Part shown: positions 18,787-26,528 of the stretch, piece after piece
Numbering within the stretch: the stretch's first letter is position 1
Layout: every line of letters starts with the position of its first letter
DNA from: Streptomyces sp. NBC_00258
Lineage (GTDB): Bacteria; Actinomycetota; Actinomycetes; Streptomycetales; Streptomycetaceae
NCBI RefSeq assembly: GCF_036182465.1
Contig: NZ_CP108081.1
Coordinates: forward strand, 5,890,001 to 5,954,000
DNA length: 64,000 nucleotides
Direction: 5' to 3'
Made by a program: the position numbers and the translations under genes
Notes under the pieces: model-generated
What the model was told of the DNA's origin: nothing
Databases searched by the model: none
The model's input: only the letters and a program-made list of their open reading frames with translations

Positions 18787-18838
18787 GTACGACGAAAGGG
18801 CGGGCCCCCTCTGGAGGGGGCCCGCCCTTTCGTCGTAC
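18787..18838. terminator. Bidirectional terminator lipoprotein / phoP
   Basis: About 24-bp stem (GTACGACGAAAGGGCGGGCC...) with a 4-nt loop between convergent genes. Confidence 0.88.
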
Positions 18839-18880
18839 TCGAACACTCCGTACGCGGTCTCTCGCACTCTCCTACGCGGT

Positions 18881-19561
18881 TTACGGCTCGAACTTGTAGC
18901 CCAGACCTCGGACCGTGACCAGGTAGCGCGGCGCGCCCGGGTCGGGCTCGATCTTTGCGCGCAGGCGCTTCACGTGGACGTCGAGGGTCTTGGTGTCGCC
19001 GACGTAGTCGGCGCCCCAGACCCGGTCGATGAGCTGCATACGGGTCAGGACACGGCCCGCGTTGCGCAGCAGCATCTCCAGGAGGTCGAACTCCTTGAGG
19101 GGGAGGTCGACCTTGGAGCCGGAGACGGTGACCACGTGGCGGTCCACGTCCATACGGACCGGACCGGCCTCCAGGGCCGCCGGGGTGACCTCCTCGGGCT
19201 CGCCGCGGCGGCGCAGGACGGCCCGGATACGGGCCACCAGCTCGCGGGACGAGAAGGGCTTGGTGACATAGTCATCGGCTCCTATTTCGAGCCCCACGAC
19301 CTTGTCGATCTCGCTGTCCTTGGCGGTGACCATGATCACCGGGACGTTCGATCGGCTGCGCAGCTGGCGGCACACCTCGGTGCCGGGCAGTCCGGGCAGC
19401 ATCAGGTCGAGGAGGACGAGGTCGGCGCCGTTGCGCTCGAACTCGTCGAGTCCGTCGGGCCCGGTGGTCGCGATGGCGACCTCGAAGCCCTCCTTGCGGA
19501 GCATGTAGGACAGAGCGTCGCTGAAGGACTCCTCGTCCTCGACGACGAGCACTCGGGTCAC
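18881..19561 (-). CDS. phoP: Response regulator PhoP
   Basis: 226 residues from GTG 19561, preceded by GGAGGT. Receiver domain: acidic pocket VVEDEESF, phospho-acceptor D52 (LVLLDLMLPG), conserved Thr/Lys in MVTAKD. The C-terminal OmpR-type winged helix contains LTRMQLIDRVWG and LDVHVKRLRAKIE. PhoP activates or represses the phosphate-starvation regulon by binding 11-nt direct repeats. The GTG overlaps the phoR stop by 4 nt (GTGA), so the kinase and regulator are translationally coupled. The operon is divergent from phoU with PHO boxes between them. The alternative name is RegX3-like. Confidence 0.95.
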   Translation of the reverse strand: MTRVLVVEDEESFSDALSYMLRKEGFEVAIATTGPDGLDEFERNGADLVLLDLMLPGLPGTEVCRQLRSRSNVPVIMVTAKDSEIDKVVGLEIGADDYVTKPFSSRELVARIRAVLRRRGEPEEVTPAALEAGPVRMDVDRHVVTVSGSKVDLPLKEFDLLEMLLRNAGRVLTRMQLIDRVWGADYVGDTKTLDVHVKRLRAKIEPDPGAPRYLVTVRGLGYKFEP

Positions 19562-20835
19562 GGAAGGACCTCCGGGGCAGAAAACGGTTCGTACGGGGAT
19601 GAGACGGTGGTCGTCCCGTCGGTCTGACCGGTCTCGTCGTCTTCGTCGAGTCCGGGTGTCTGGTCGTCGGTCGCGCGGTCGCGGGCCGCGCCCGCCTCCG
19701 GCAGCCTCAGGGTGAAGGTGGAGCCCTGACCCTCGGAGCTCCACACCGTGACCTCCCCGCTGTGCGAGGCTGCCACGTGCTTGACGATCGCGAGCCCCAG
19801 TCCCGTACCGCCGGTTGCGCGGGAGCGGGCCGGGTCGACGCGGTAGAAGCGCTCGAAGATGCGCTCCTTGTCCTTGTCGGAGATGCCGATGCCCTGGTCG
19901 GTCACGGCGATCTCGATGAGGTCTCCGCCGGGCGCGGTCACCCGGCGCGCGGCTATGCCGACCCGGGTGCGGGCGGGCGAGTAGTTGACGGCGTTCTCCA
20001 CGAGGTTGCCCAGTGCGGCGGCCAGCTGACCCCGGTTGCCCCAGATACTCAGGTCGGCGGTACCGCCGGCGGCCATGGTGATCTGCTTCGCGCCCGCTTG
20101 GTGGCGGCAGCGGTCGATCGCCTCGGCGACCAGCTCGTCGATGCGGACGGGCTCGGCGTCCTCCAGCGGGTCGTCGTTCTGGACCCGGGAGAGGTCGATG
20201 AGCTCCTGGACGAGGTTGGTGAGGCGGGTCGCCTCTATCTGCATCCGCCCGGCGAAGCGTTCCACCGCCTCCGGGTCGTCGGAGGCGCCCATGACTGCCT
20301 CGGAGAGCAGCGAGAGCGCGCCGACGGGGGTCTTGAGCTCATGGCTGACGTTGGCGACGAAGTCGCGTCGTACGGCCTCGATGCGGCGGGCCTCGGTGAG
20401 GTCCTCGACGAGGAGCAGTACGAGCCGGGAGCCGAGCGGCGCCACCCGGGCGGACACGGCGAGTGCCTCGCCGCGGCCGGTGCCCCGCCGGGGCAGGTCC
20501 AGCTCGACCTGCCGTATCTCCCCGTCCCTGCGGGTGTCCCGGGCCATCTGGAGCATCGGCTCGACGGCCAGTTTCCCGCCCCGGACGAGGCCGAGGGCGT
20601 ACGCTGCCGAGCTGGCCTTGACCACGGCGTCGGCCTCGTCGAGGACGACCGCGGAGGAGCGGAGCACGGACAGGACCGTGTCCACGCCCGGCGGAAGCAC
20701 CGGGTCCGTGTGCAGGGAGGTGCGGGTGGGGCGTTTCTGTTCCCGCTCGCTCCAGCGGAACGCCAGCATGGCGATGACGCCGGTGAGTACACCGGCGATC
20801 GCTGCCGCTGCGGCGACCGCCGCGTTCACGTCCAT
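19558..20835 (-). CDS. phoR: Phosphate-sensing histidine kinase PhoR
   Basis: 425 residues from ATG 20835. One N-terminal transmembrane segment (AAIAGVLTGVIAMLAF), a PAS-like domain (residues ~53-150), a HisKA domain with phospho-acceptor H165 (FVANVSHELKTPVGAL), and an HATPase domain (N box LVENAVNYSP, G boxes DQGIGISDKD and GTGLGLAIVKH). The C-terminal ~40 residues are acidic and unstructured. SenX3/PhoR type. The stop overlaps phoP by 4 nt. Expression is probably autoregulated by PhoP through the PHO boxes upstream of 20835. Confidence 0.95.
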   Translation of the reverse strand: MDVNAAVAAAAAIAGVLTGVIAMLAFRWSEREQKRPTRTSLHTDPVLPPGVDTVLSVLRSSAVVLDEADAVVKASSAAYALGLVRGGKLAVEPMLQMARDTRRDGEIRQVELDLPRRGTGRGEALAVSARVAPLGSRLVLLLVEDLTEARRIEAVRRDFVANVSHELKTPVGALSLLSEAVMGASDDPEAVERFAGRMQIEATRLTNLVQELIDLSRVQNDDPLEDAEPVRIDELVAEAIDRCRHQAGAKQITMAAGGTADLSIWGNRGQLAAALGNLVENAVNYSPARTRVGIAARRVTAPGGDLIEIAVTDQGIGISDKDKERIFERFYRVDPARSRATGGTGLGLAIVKHVAASHSGEVTVWSSEGQGSTFTLRLPEAGAARDRATDDQTPGLDEDDETGQTDGTTTVSSPYEPFSAPEVLP

Positions 20836-20908
20836 GGCTCCAGGTTAGGCACGCTGTACGCCCCGGTCACAGCCGTCCGAGGGTCGACTCGAACACTCGT
20901 CGCCCAGA

Positions 20909-20941
20909 GTTCACCCTGGAGACCATGCTGGTTCACTTCGT
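20909..20941. promoter_or_regulatory. PHO box 1 (PhoP-binding direct repeats)
   Basis: Three 11-nt units: GTTCACCCTGG, a degenerate AGACCATGCTG, and GTTCACTTCGT. The outer two match the GTTCACC repeat unit of the Streptomyces PHO box. Located 74 bp upstream of phoR, within the phoR/phoU divergent promoter region. Confidence 0.85.
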
Positions 20942-20994
20942 ACGAGGGGGATGCGCACGCTTCCCACCAGGGAGAAGAGGCGGTGTCGCCCAGA

Positions 20995-21027
20995 GTTCAC
21001 CTGGGGGCCAGTGATGGTTCATTTGAC
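20995..21027. promoter_or_regulatory. PHO box 2 (PhoP-binding direct repeats)
   Basis: Same design as box 1: GTTCACCTGGG, a degenerate GGCCAGTGATG, and GTTCATTTGAC. Both boxes are preceded by GTCGCCCAGA, so one probably arose by duplication of the other. This box is nearer phoU. Confidence 0.85.
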
Positions 21028-21076
21028 GGGGCGGAAACCGACGCGTTCAGGCCGGACCGTGGGAGCGTGGGGTTCG

Positions 21077-21159
21077 AGGGCCTGTGTCGAAAGTGGCGGC
21101 GTCCGCCCGAAGGGCGGGCCAGGCGTCGCCCGGCAGACGACACTTTCGACGCAGGCCCT
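21077..21159. mobile_element. 83-bp MITE-like palindromic element in the phoU leader
   Basis: Terminal inverted repeats AGGGCCTGTGTCGAAAGTG and CACTTTCGACGCAGGCCCT match at 18 of 19 positions. Inside is a second hairpin (GTCCGCCCGAAGGGCGGGCC). No coding capacity. It sits between PHO box 2 and the phoU start, so it would be part of the phoU 5' region. Flanking target duplication is not evident. Confidence 0.6.
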
Positions 21160-21203
21160 AGCCCCCTGAACCCCCGAATGCAGACGTAGAGAGGGACATC
21201 CTG

Positions 21204-21881
21204 ATGCGGGACGCGTACCACGAGGAACTTGACTCGATCGGCGAGGGCCTGGTCGAGATGGCCCGTCTCGTCGGCTCGGCGATCGGTCGCGCGACGACGG
21301 CGATCCTCGACTCCGACCTGAAGCTGGCGGAGAGCGTGATCGCCGGCGACCAGAAGGTCGACGATCTCCAGCACGAACTGGAGGCACGGGCGATAGCCCT
21401 GCTGGCGCGGCAGCAGCCCGTGGCCACCGACCTGCGGATCGTCGTCACCTCGCTCCGTATGTCCGCCGACCTGGAGCGCTCCGGCGACCTCGCCCAGCAT
21501 GTGGCGAAACTCGCACGGCTCCGCTTCCCGGAGCGCGCGATCCCGCACGACCTGCACGCCACGATCCTGGAGATGGGCCAGCTCGCGCAGCGCCTGATGG
21601 CGAAGGCCGCGGAGGTCATCATCACCAAGGACGTCGACCTCGCGCTGCAGTTGGAGCAGGACGACGACGCGATGGACCTCCTCCACCGCACGCTCTTCCA
21701 GCACCTGCTGGACGACCGCTGGAAGCACGGCATCGAGACGGCCGTGGACGTGACGCTGCTCGGCCGTTACTACGAGCGGTTCGCCGACCACGCGGTGTCC
21801 GTGGCCAACCGCGTGGTGTACCTGGTGACCGGCGAGCACGTGGACGAGATGCAGGGTGCGCCGCAGGTGGAAGGGGCGTAG
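21204..21881 (+). CDS. phoU: Phosphate transport system regulator PhoU
   Basis: 225 residues from ATG 21204 (MRDAYHEELDSIGEGL). Two repeated three-helix PhoU domains; conserved D/E-rich metal-binding helices appear as DLERSGDLAQHVAKLARL and YYERFADHAVSVANRVVYL. PhoU links the PstSCAB importer to PhoR and represses the Pho response when phosphate is plentiful. Divergent from phoRP and preceded by two PHO boxes. Length and domain count are normal. Confidence 0.94.
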   Translation: MRDAYHEELDSIGEGLVEMARLVGSAIGRATTAILDSDLKLAESVIAGDQKVDDLQHELEARAIALLARQQPVATDLRIVVTSLRMSADLERSGDLAQHVAKLARLRFPERAIPHDLHATILEMGQLAQRLMAKAAEVIITKDVDLALQLEQDDDAMDLLHRTLFQHLLDDRWKHGIETAVDVTLLGRYYERFADHAVSVANRVVYLVTGEHVDEMQGAPQVEGA

Positions 21882-21978
21882 GCCACCGGCGGTGGAGCGG
21901 GCGTGTAGGCCCCCGGTGGTGGATGGGCGCCCATGGGGCGGGGCGGATGAGGTGCGTGGGCGGGTGCGGGTGATCCTT

Positions 21979-22006
21979 GGCTGGTCGCGCCGTTCCTCGC
22001 GCCCCT
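21979..22006 (-). repeat. GC-rich intergenic repeat, copy 3 (inverted, degenerate)
   Basis: GGCTGGTCGCGCCGTTCCTC then GCGCCCCT, the reverse complement of the family core with a few changes. Confidence 0.6.
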
Positions 22007-22122
22007 TCGGGCGCCGGGCGTATTGAGTCCTCGTGAGAGCGCGCGAGCCTCTGTGCGCCGTTGATGCGCCCGGCCAGGTGGGCGTGCAATGGGTGTAGGC
22101 ACAAGCCTTCGAGGAGGGACCC

Positions 22123-22275
22123 ATGGCCGAATCCCCCACCACGCCCGACCCGACCCAGGAGCGCGAGACCGAGCAGCCCGCCGAGATCAAAAGCCTGCCG
22201 CTCTTCGGCGCCTGCGGCTGCGGCTCGGGCTGCGGCTGCGGGTGCCAGTCCGGCAATCCGTGCCAGTGCGGCTGA
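22123..22275 (+). CDS. Cysteine-rich 50-residue peptide
   Basis: 50 residues from ATG 22123, with GAGGAGGGAC directly upstream, a strong ribosome-binding site. The first 30 residues are acidic and polar (MAESPTTPDPTQERETEQPA). The last 20 contain seven Cys (31, 33, 37, 39, 41, 47, 49) spaced by Gly, Ser and Gln. The CxC spacing suggests metal binding, as in metallothionein-like peptides; this is inference only. It lies downstream of phoU in the same direction, after 240 bp, with a hairpin terminator about 110 nt after the stop. It is short enough to be skipped by automatic annotation. Confidence 0.72.
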   Translation: MAESPTTPDPTQERETEQPAEIKSLPLFGACGCGSGCGCGCQSGNPCQCG

Positions 22276-22384
22276 TCGCGCCGGGCACTTGATGCTCCGG
22301 CGCGGCTGACGTGGCGTGCGGATGACGCGCCGACCCGGTTGACGCGCCGGCGCCGCTGATCACGTACGACGTATGACTGCGAAC

Positions 22385-22413
22385 GGGCCCCACTTCAGGT
22401 GCGGGGCCCTTTC
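22385..22413. terminator. Hairpin terminator downstream of the Cys-rich peptide
   Basis: GGGCCCC - about 11 nt - GGGGCCC followed by TTT on the plus strand. Confidence 0.65.
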
Positions 22414-22604
22414 GTACGTATGGGCGCCGGCGCTCGTACGATGGCGAGGCTGCCCACTCCTCCGCCCTCCCCGGCGGGCTGCAGGGCGGGACCTTCTCCG
22501 CCAGCCAGCCAGTCCGTCATCGCCCGGACCGAGCCGTCGCTCTCCTCGTAGACCACGCGCACCCGGCGGCGTCCGCCCGCGGCGGCGCGGCCCGACTCGT
22601 CCAT
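22395..22604 (-). CDS. Possible small hypothetical protein
   Basis: 69 residues from ATG 22604, with AGGA nine nt upstream. Arg/Gly-rich N-terminus then VRVVYEESDGSVRAMTDWL. The stop falls inside the hairpin at 22385-22413. Codon bias is acceptable but no family is recognised. It could be a chance frame. Confidence 0.3.
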   Translation of the reverse strand: MDESGRAAAGGRRRVRVVYEESDGSVRAMTDWLAGGEGPALQPAGEGGGVGSLAIVRAPAPIRTKGPRT

Positions 22605-22760
22605 CGCCCGGTCCTGTGATCCGTAGCTCAAGATCGACGAAGTCGTGCCCCGGCTTCGGAATGCCGACCGGGTGACGTCGTGCCACGCTGAGATCGGGGA
22701 TCGAGCCAGTCCGGGTGCTCGGAGCCGGCCCGGATGGCTCTGCGACCCGAGGAGGCCGGC

Positions 22761-23210
22761 ATGGCCAGTCACGCCACCCAGCCCAAATCGGCCGACGCGG
22801 CCGATCCACGCCCCTGGCACGGGCCCACATCCGGTATCACCGTCTTCGCGGCAGTGCTGATGATGTTCGGCGGAGCGATGGCGATCTTCGAGGGGATCGC
22901 GGCCGTCGCCGAGGACGACCTGTTCATCTCGACACGCAACTACGTGTTCGAGTTCAGCCTGGCGGGCTGGGGCTGGGTCCACCTCATTCTGGGAATCGTC
23001 CTCGTCTTTGCGGGGTCCGCCGTGCTCACCGGAGCACTGTGGGCGCGCTTCTTCGGTGTGCTGGTGGCCGGGCTGGGCGCACTCGCCAACTTCCTGTGGG
23101 TGCCGTACTACCCCTTGTGGGCCCTCGCCCTGGTCGCCGTCAACATCTTCGTCGTCTGGGCGCTGTGCACGGGTATGCACAAAGAAGCCGACGACGGCCG
23201 GGTGACCTGA
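22761..23210 (+). CDS. Small four-helix membrane protein (DUF7144-like)
   Basis: 149 residues from ATG 22761, 5 nt after GAGGAGG; an in-frame upstream ATG at 22734 lacks such a site. Four transmembrane segments: GITVFAAVLMMFGGAMAIFE, WGWVHLILGIVLVFAGSAVL, ARFFGVLVAGLGALANFLWV and YPLWALALVAVNIFVVWAL. Between the first two is a short loop ISTRNYVFEFSLAG typical of this actinobacterial family. Function unknown. Separate from its neighbours. Confidence 0.8.
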   Translation: MASHATQPKSADAADPRPWHGPTSGITVFAAVLMMFGGAMAIFEGIAAVAEDDLFISTRNYVFEFSLAGWGWVHLILGIVLVFAGSAVLTGALWARFFGVLVAGLGALANFLWVPYYPLWALALVAVNIFVVWALCTGMHKEADDGRVT

Positions 23211-23288
23211 CACGGGTGTGCCCGTGTCGGTCGCGAAGAGATACACACCAACTGACCTGCGCTCGGGCGACTGCTCGGCCCCGGGGAA

Positions 23289-23912
23289 TCAGCCGGTGAA
23301 TTCGTTGACGCCGAGGGCGAAGTCCCAGTGGCCAACCCCGTTGCCGGCGAGGCCCACAGTGACCAGGCCCATTCCTTCCAGCCAGTGCGCCATCTTCAGG
23401 CCGCCGACGTCCAGCGGACGCAGCCCGAGGCTCTCGATGAACGCCGCCACGCCCGCCTTGGCCCGCGCATCGTCGCCGGCGATGAAGACGTCGGGCCGGC
23501 CCTTCTCCAGGACATTGCGGAAGATGGTGTTGAAGGCCTTCACCACGCCGGCGCCGGCCGGGGCCGCCTTGGCGACCTCCTGCGCGATCGAGGTCTCCTC
23601 GCTGTGGGCCAGTCCGTCGAACGTGGCGTTGAAGGGGTTGCTGATGTCGACGATGACCTTGCCCGTGAGGGCGTCTCCGTACTCGGCGACGACCGGAACG
23701 ACACCGTCGGCCAACAGGGCCGTGATGACGATGTCCCCGGCCGGGACGGCACCCCACTTGCCCGTCGTCGCGCCGCCGCCCAGAGCCTTGGCCAGGTCGT
23801 CGGCCTTGGACTGATCGCGTCCCATGACCTCGACGGTGTTGCCGCCCGCCACCGCGAGCGTGCCGATGGTACGGGCCATGTTCCCCGTACCGATAAGGGT
23901 GATGCTGCTCAT
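23289..23912 (-). CDS. NADP/F420-dependent oxidoreductase-like protein
   Basis: 207 residues from ATG 23912. The N-terminal Rossmann motif is ITLIGTGNMARTIGTLAVAG, and a following Arg (VMGRDQSK) suits NADP. The family pattern continues with VDISNPFNATF, VVKAFNTIF, VFIAGDDARAKA and the end AHWLEGMGLVTVGLAGNGVG. It resembles the NADP oxidoreductase, coenzyme F420-dependent group that moves hydride between NADP(H) and F420. It lies 46 bp downstream of an SDR gene on the same strand, probably one operon. Substrate unknown. Confidence 0.85.
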   Translation of the reverse strand: MSSITLIGTGNMARTIGTLAVAGGNTVEVMGRDQSKADDLAKALGGGATTGKWGAVPAGDIVITALLADGVVPVVAEYGDALTGKVIVDISNPFNATFDGLAHSEETSIAQEVAKAAPAGAGVVKAFNTIFRNVLEKGRPDVFIAGDDARAKAGVAAFIESLGLRPLDVGGLKMAHWLEGMGLVTVGLAGNGVGHWDFALGVNEFTG

Positions 23913-23958
23913 GAGGTCTGCTCTCTTCCAGTTCTCGACGGAATTCCTGGTGTGCGGT

Positions 23959-24693
23959 TCAAATGGCGGTGGTGCCGCCGTCGGTTACCAGTTCCAGGCC
24001 GTTGACGTAGCTGGAGTCGTCGGAGGCAAGGAAAAGGGCGACGGTGGCGATTTCTTCGGGGCGGCCCATCTTTCCGCGAGGGATGAGGGACTCGAATGCG
24101 GCCGTGGTTGCCTCGTCGAACAGTTCCTCCTGTTTGGCGGTGGCGACCTGGCCGGGGGTCAGGACGTTGACCCTGATCTTGCGGTCGCGCAGTTCGTTGA
24201 GCCAGACGCGGGCCCAGGCCTGCTGGACGGCTTTGCTTCCCGCGTAGAGACTCCAGCCGGGGAAGGCGCCGAGGGAGGCGTTGGATCCGGTCATGAGGAT
24301 CGAGCCGTTGTCGTTGATCAGCGGCAGTGCTTTCTGCACGGTGAACAGAGTGCCGCGCGCGTTGAGCCAGAAGGCACGGTGGAACTGTTCCTCGGTGATC
24401 TCGCCGAGGACGGCGGGTTCGCCCATCCCGGCGCTGGCCCACAGCACGTCGATCGAGCCCTTTTCCCGCTTGACGGTGTCGTACAAGCGGTCCAGGTCGT
24501 CCAGGTCCGCCGCGTCACCCTGGACGGCGGTGACGTTGCGGCCGATCAGCTTGACGGCGTCGTCCAGTGCTTCCTGCCGCCGGGCCTGGATGAAGACGTG
24601 CGCCCCTTCCTCGACGAACAGTTTGGCGCCGGCCAGTGCCATGCCGGTGGATCCGCCGGTGATCACCGCTACCTTGCCATCGAGCTTTCCCAC
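23959..24693 (-). CDS. Short-chain dehydrogenase/reductase
   Basis: 244 residues from GTG 24693, 6 nt after GGAG; the frame extends to 24813 but the family start is GKLDGKVAVITGG. Glycine-rich cofactor motif GGSTGMALAGAK, LWASAGMG in place of the NNAG motif, and active-site YAGSK (YxxxK) with the preceding Ser in MTGSNAS. It ends LVTDGGTTAI. Probably an NAD(P)-dependent oxidoreductase. First gene of a pair with the F420-type reductase. A truncated LysR gene, likely its old regulator, is divergent 213 bp away. Confidence 0.88.
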   Translation of the reverse strand: MGKLDGKVAVITGGSTGMALAGAKLFVEEGAHVFIQARRQEALDDAVKLIGRNVTAVQGDAADLDDLDRLYDTVKREKGSIDVLWASAGMGEPAVLGEITEEQFHRAFWLNARGTLFTVQKALPLINDNGSILMTGSNASLGAFPGWSLYAGSKAVQQAWARVWLNELRDRKIRVNVLTPGQVATAKQEELFDEATTAAFESLIPRGKMGRPEEIATVALFLASDDSSYVNGLELVTDGGTTAI

Positions 24694-24906
24694 GATAACT
24701 CCGTTGAATTGACGGAAATCAGAAAAGGTGTGCACATTCTGGACCTGAGGCCCCGATATCAAGTTCCGATGACGAATTCTCCTGCCGAATTCGCTTCGCT
24801 CCCAATAGGGCACCTATTCAGGTTGCCATTGGCCGGAGTGGGTGTCCAAGACCTCTTTTAGTCGTGGTGATGCCCTGAAGGCATCACCGGACCGGGAGGC
24901 GCCAAA

Positions 24907-25064
24907 TTGCGCTACTCCGTCGCCGTGGCCGACCGGTTGCACTTCGGCCGCGCGGCGATGGGCGGCATATCGCGCAGCCGGTGCTCAGCCGGCAGATCCG
25001 CGCGCTCGGACAGGATCTCGGCGCCTCACTGCTCACCAGGGATCGCGGGATCGCCACGGCGTAG
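24907..25064 (+). pseudogene. Truncated, frameshifted LysR-family regulator (N-terminal fragment)
   Basis: Reading from 24907 gives LRYSVAVADRLHFGRAA, and after a frame change near 24963 gives HIAQPVLSRQIRALGQDLG then ASLLTRDRG. Together these form the LysR helix-turn-helix. The effector domain is absent: a TAG at 25062 is followed within 8 bp by integrase sequence. It is divergent from the SDR/reductase pair, the usual position of a LysR regulator. Confidence 0.75.
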
Positions 25065-25071
25065 CGCCCCG

Positions 25072-25191
25072 CGCGCGACCAAGCTGCTCACCTTCGGCGG
25101 CCCGCGCGGCGGGCACGTCTGGCGTACGTCGCTGAACGAAGACCACCGGGAGCCCGCCCTCGCGAAGGTGGGCGTCATCCCCGGAACGCCA
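25072..25191 (+). pseudogene. Tyrosine integrase fragment
   Basis: About 40 residues, RATKLLTFGGPRGGHVWRTS then LNEDHREPALAKVGVIPGTP. They align with the integrase at 29408-29520 (TKRLIFTGPRDGHVWRTSLN...). Catalytic residues of the C-terminus are missing. It marks a second or rearranged copy of an AICE integrase abutting the broken LysR gene. Confidence 0.75.
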
Positions 25192-25257
25192 TCGGTCGCG
25201 CGCTCCGGCCTCAGGATCCTGGGCGCTGAGGGCCCACAGCGGGCCCAGACCATGAAA

Positions 25258-25296
25258 ACGCCCCTGAGCCGCGCTGTATGCGCAGTTCAGGGGCGT
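25258..25296 (-). terminator. Minus-strand hairpin terminator
   Basis: ACGCCCCTGA / TCAGGGGCGT with an inner partial stem, followed by TTTTC on the minus strand. Upstream on that strand (25309-25380) is only a relic 3' end (codons for QGKKK then stop). Confidence 0.65.
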
Positions 25297-25489
25297 GCTC
25301 GCAAACGCTACTTGTTCTTGCCCTACTTCTTCTTGCCCTGGGTGTTGTCGGGGATCTTGGTGAGCTGGGTCTTCGCAGCTCAGGGCGGGTGCAGTGTGCG
25401 GCTGAGCGGTCGTCATTGGTCGTCGCTGGTCCCTGTTGAGCAACCTCGGACGCCCAGGGGCGGCCCAGCAATGGAGTACATGGGCTGCG

Positions 25490-25975
25490 TCAGTCGCCGG
25501 AAGCGGCCCGCCACTCCGTGGTGATGCACCCTTCCTCCATGTGCCACCACTCCTTGGCAGCGCCGTGGTTCAGCAGCCGTTGCACCTGGGCGAGATCGGC
25601 GGTGGGTGGAACGTCCAGGGCAACCATGCGGAACTGCTCAATGCCCTCGCCGTCGACGCCGAGCTGCTGAAATGTGTTGATCACGCTCTGCCGTGCGGCT
25701 CCCGAGCCGCCGTCACGCAGCACGATGAGGCGAATGGTGCAGTTCTCCGAACGCCGAACCACTTCGCCGGCCCACCGCACGCCCTCCTCGTCGGGCTCGA
25801 CAACCACGATGTCCCCGCAGGCGATACCTCGCACGAACCAGGGGATGTTGTCGAGCCGGACAGTGCCGTTCCCCTGGTCGACGGCCCACAGGCTCTCCAC
25901 CGACGCCGGGGGCCAGTCGTCTTTGACCTCAAGCCGGAAGTGGACCTTCACGTACAGACCGTCGGGGTTCGTCAT
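25490..25975 (-). CDS. DUF4265 domain protein
   Basis: 161 residues from ATG 25975 (MTNPDGLYVKVHFRLEVKDD). Features of DUF4265 are ESLWAVDQGNGTVRLDNIPW, FVRGIACGDIVVVEPDEEG and the end AKEWWHMEEGCITTEWRAAS. The family is scattered in actinobacteria, often near polymorphic toxin or mobile loci, and its biochemical role is not established. Here it lies inside the AICE-derived accessory patch. The frame stays open to 26086 but that extension lacks coding character. Confidence 0.72.
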   Translation of the reverse strand: MTNPDGLYVKVHFRLEVKDDWPPASVESLWAVDQGNGTVRLDNIPWFVRGIACGDIVVVEPDEEGVRWAGEVVRRSENCTIRLIVLRDGGSGAARQSVINTFQQLGVDGEGIEQFRMVALDVPPTADLAQVQRLLNHGAAKEWWHMEEGCITTEWRAASGD

Positions 25976-26200
25976 GCTGGCCAGGATGCACATCCTCAAA
26001 ATGTCGGCCGCAGGCGGGTAGCCGGGCACATCTACTCTGAGGTGGGTTCGGGTCGGCCTGCACCTCAGCCCACGACAGTCAGCCACAACGGTGGGTGCGC
26101 CGACCGACCAAGCGTGGGACTTGAGCGCTTGGCTGACGCCGAACTGGAGCGTGGGTACGCGTTTGAGGCGGTGCTCCTGATGGGAGATGCGGACACCTTT

Positions 26201-26395
26201 CTAGATGGCGCAGGACTCTGGATCGGTCCGGATGCTCAGTTCGGTTCCTGGCATCTGGTCGGACACGGTGTCGCCCCCCTCCTGGTTGGTCCAGGCGGCG
26301 AGGACGGCTGGGAGCGCTGATCGGCGCAACCCCTCTGCGGCACGAAGCCTTCGGTGGTGCGCCGAGCTGGCGTCTTCCTCGGCTTGTCCGGCCAC
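26201..26395 (-). CDS. Possible small hypothetical protein
   Basis: 64 residues from a GTG, no ribosome-binding site. Contains SSAHHRRLRAAEGLRRSALP then an acidic end. Codon use is fair. No family recognised; may be a remnant. Confidence 0.25.
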   Translation of the reverse strand: MAGQAEEDASSAHHRRLRAAEGLRRSALPAVLAAWTNQEGGDTVSDQMPGTELSIRTDPESCAI

Positions 26396-26528
26396 GGACG
26401 TGAAGGTGTGGCCTCATCCTTATCAGGTCGATCAACCCGCGCTATGCATCGTGGTCGAGCCGCACCCGCCCTGCGCCTACCTGTCGCGGGAGTCCGGCAG
26501 GAGTCGCCGACGGTCGGCTGTGTTGGTG

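Noticed and set aside
25309..25443. Minus-strand coding relic ending QGKKK
   Set aside because: Only a few codons before the stop look coding; no start or family could be supported, so it is mentioned only as context.
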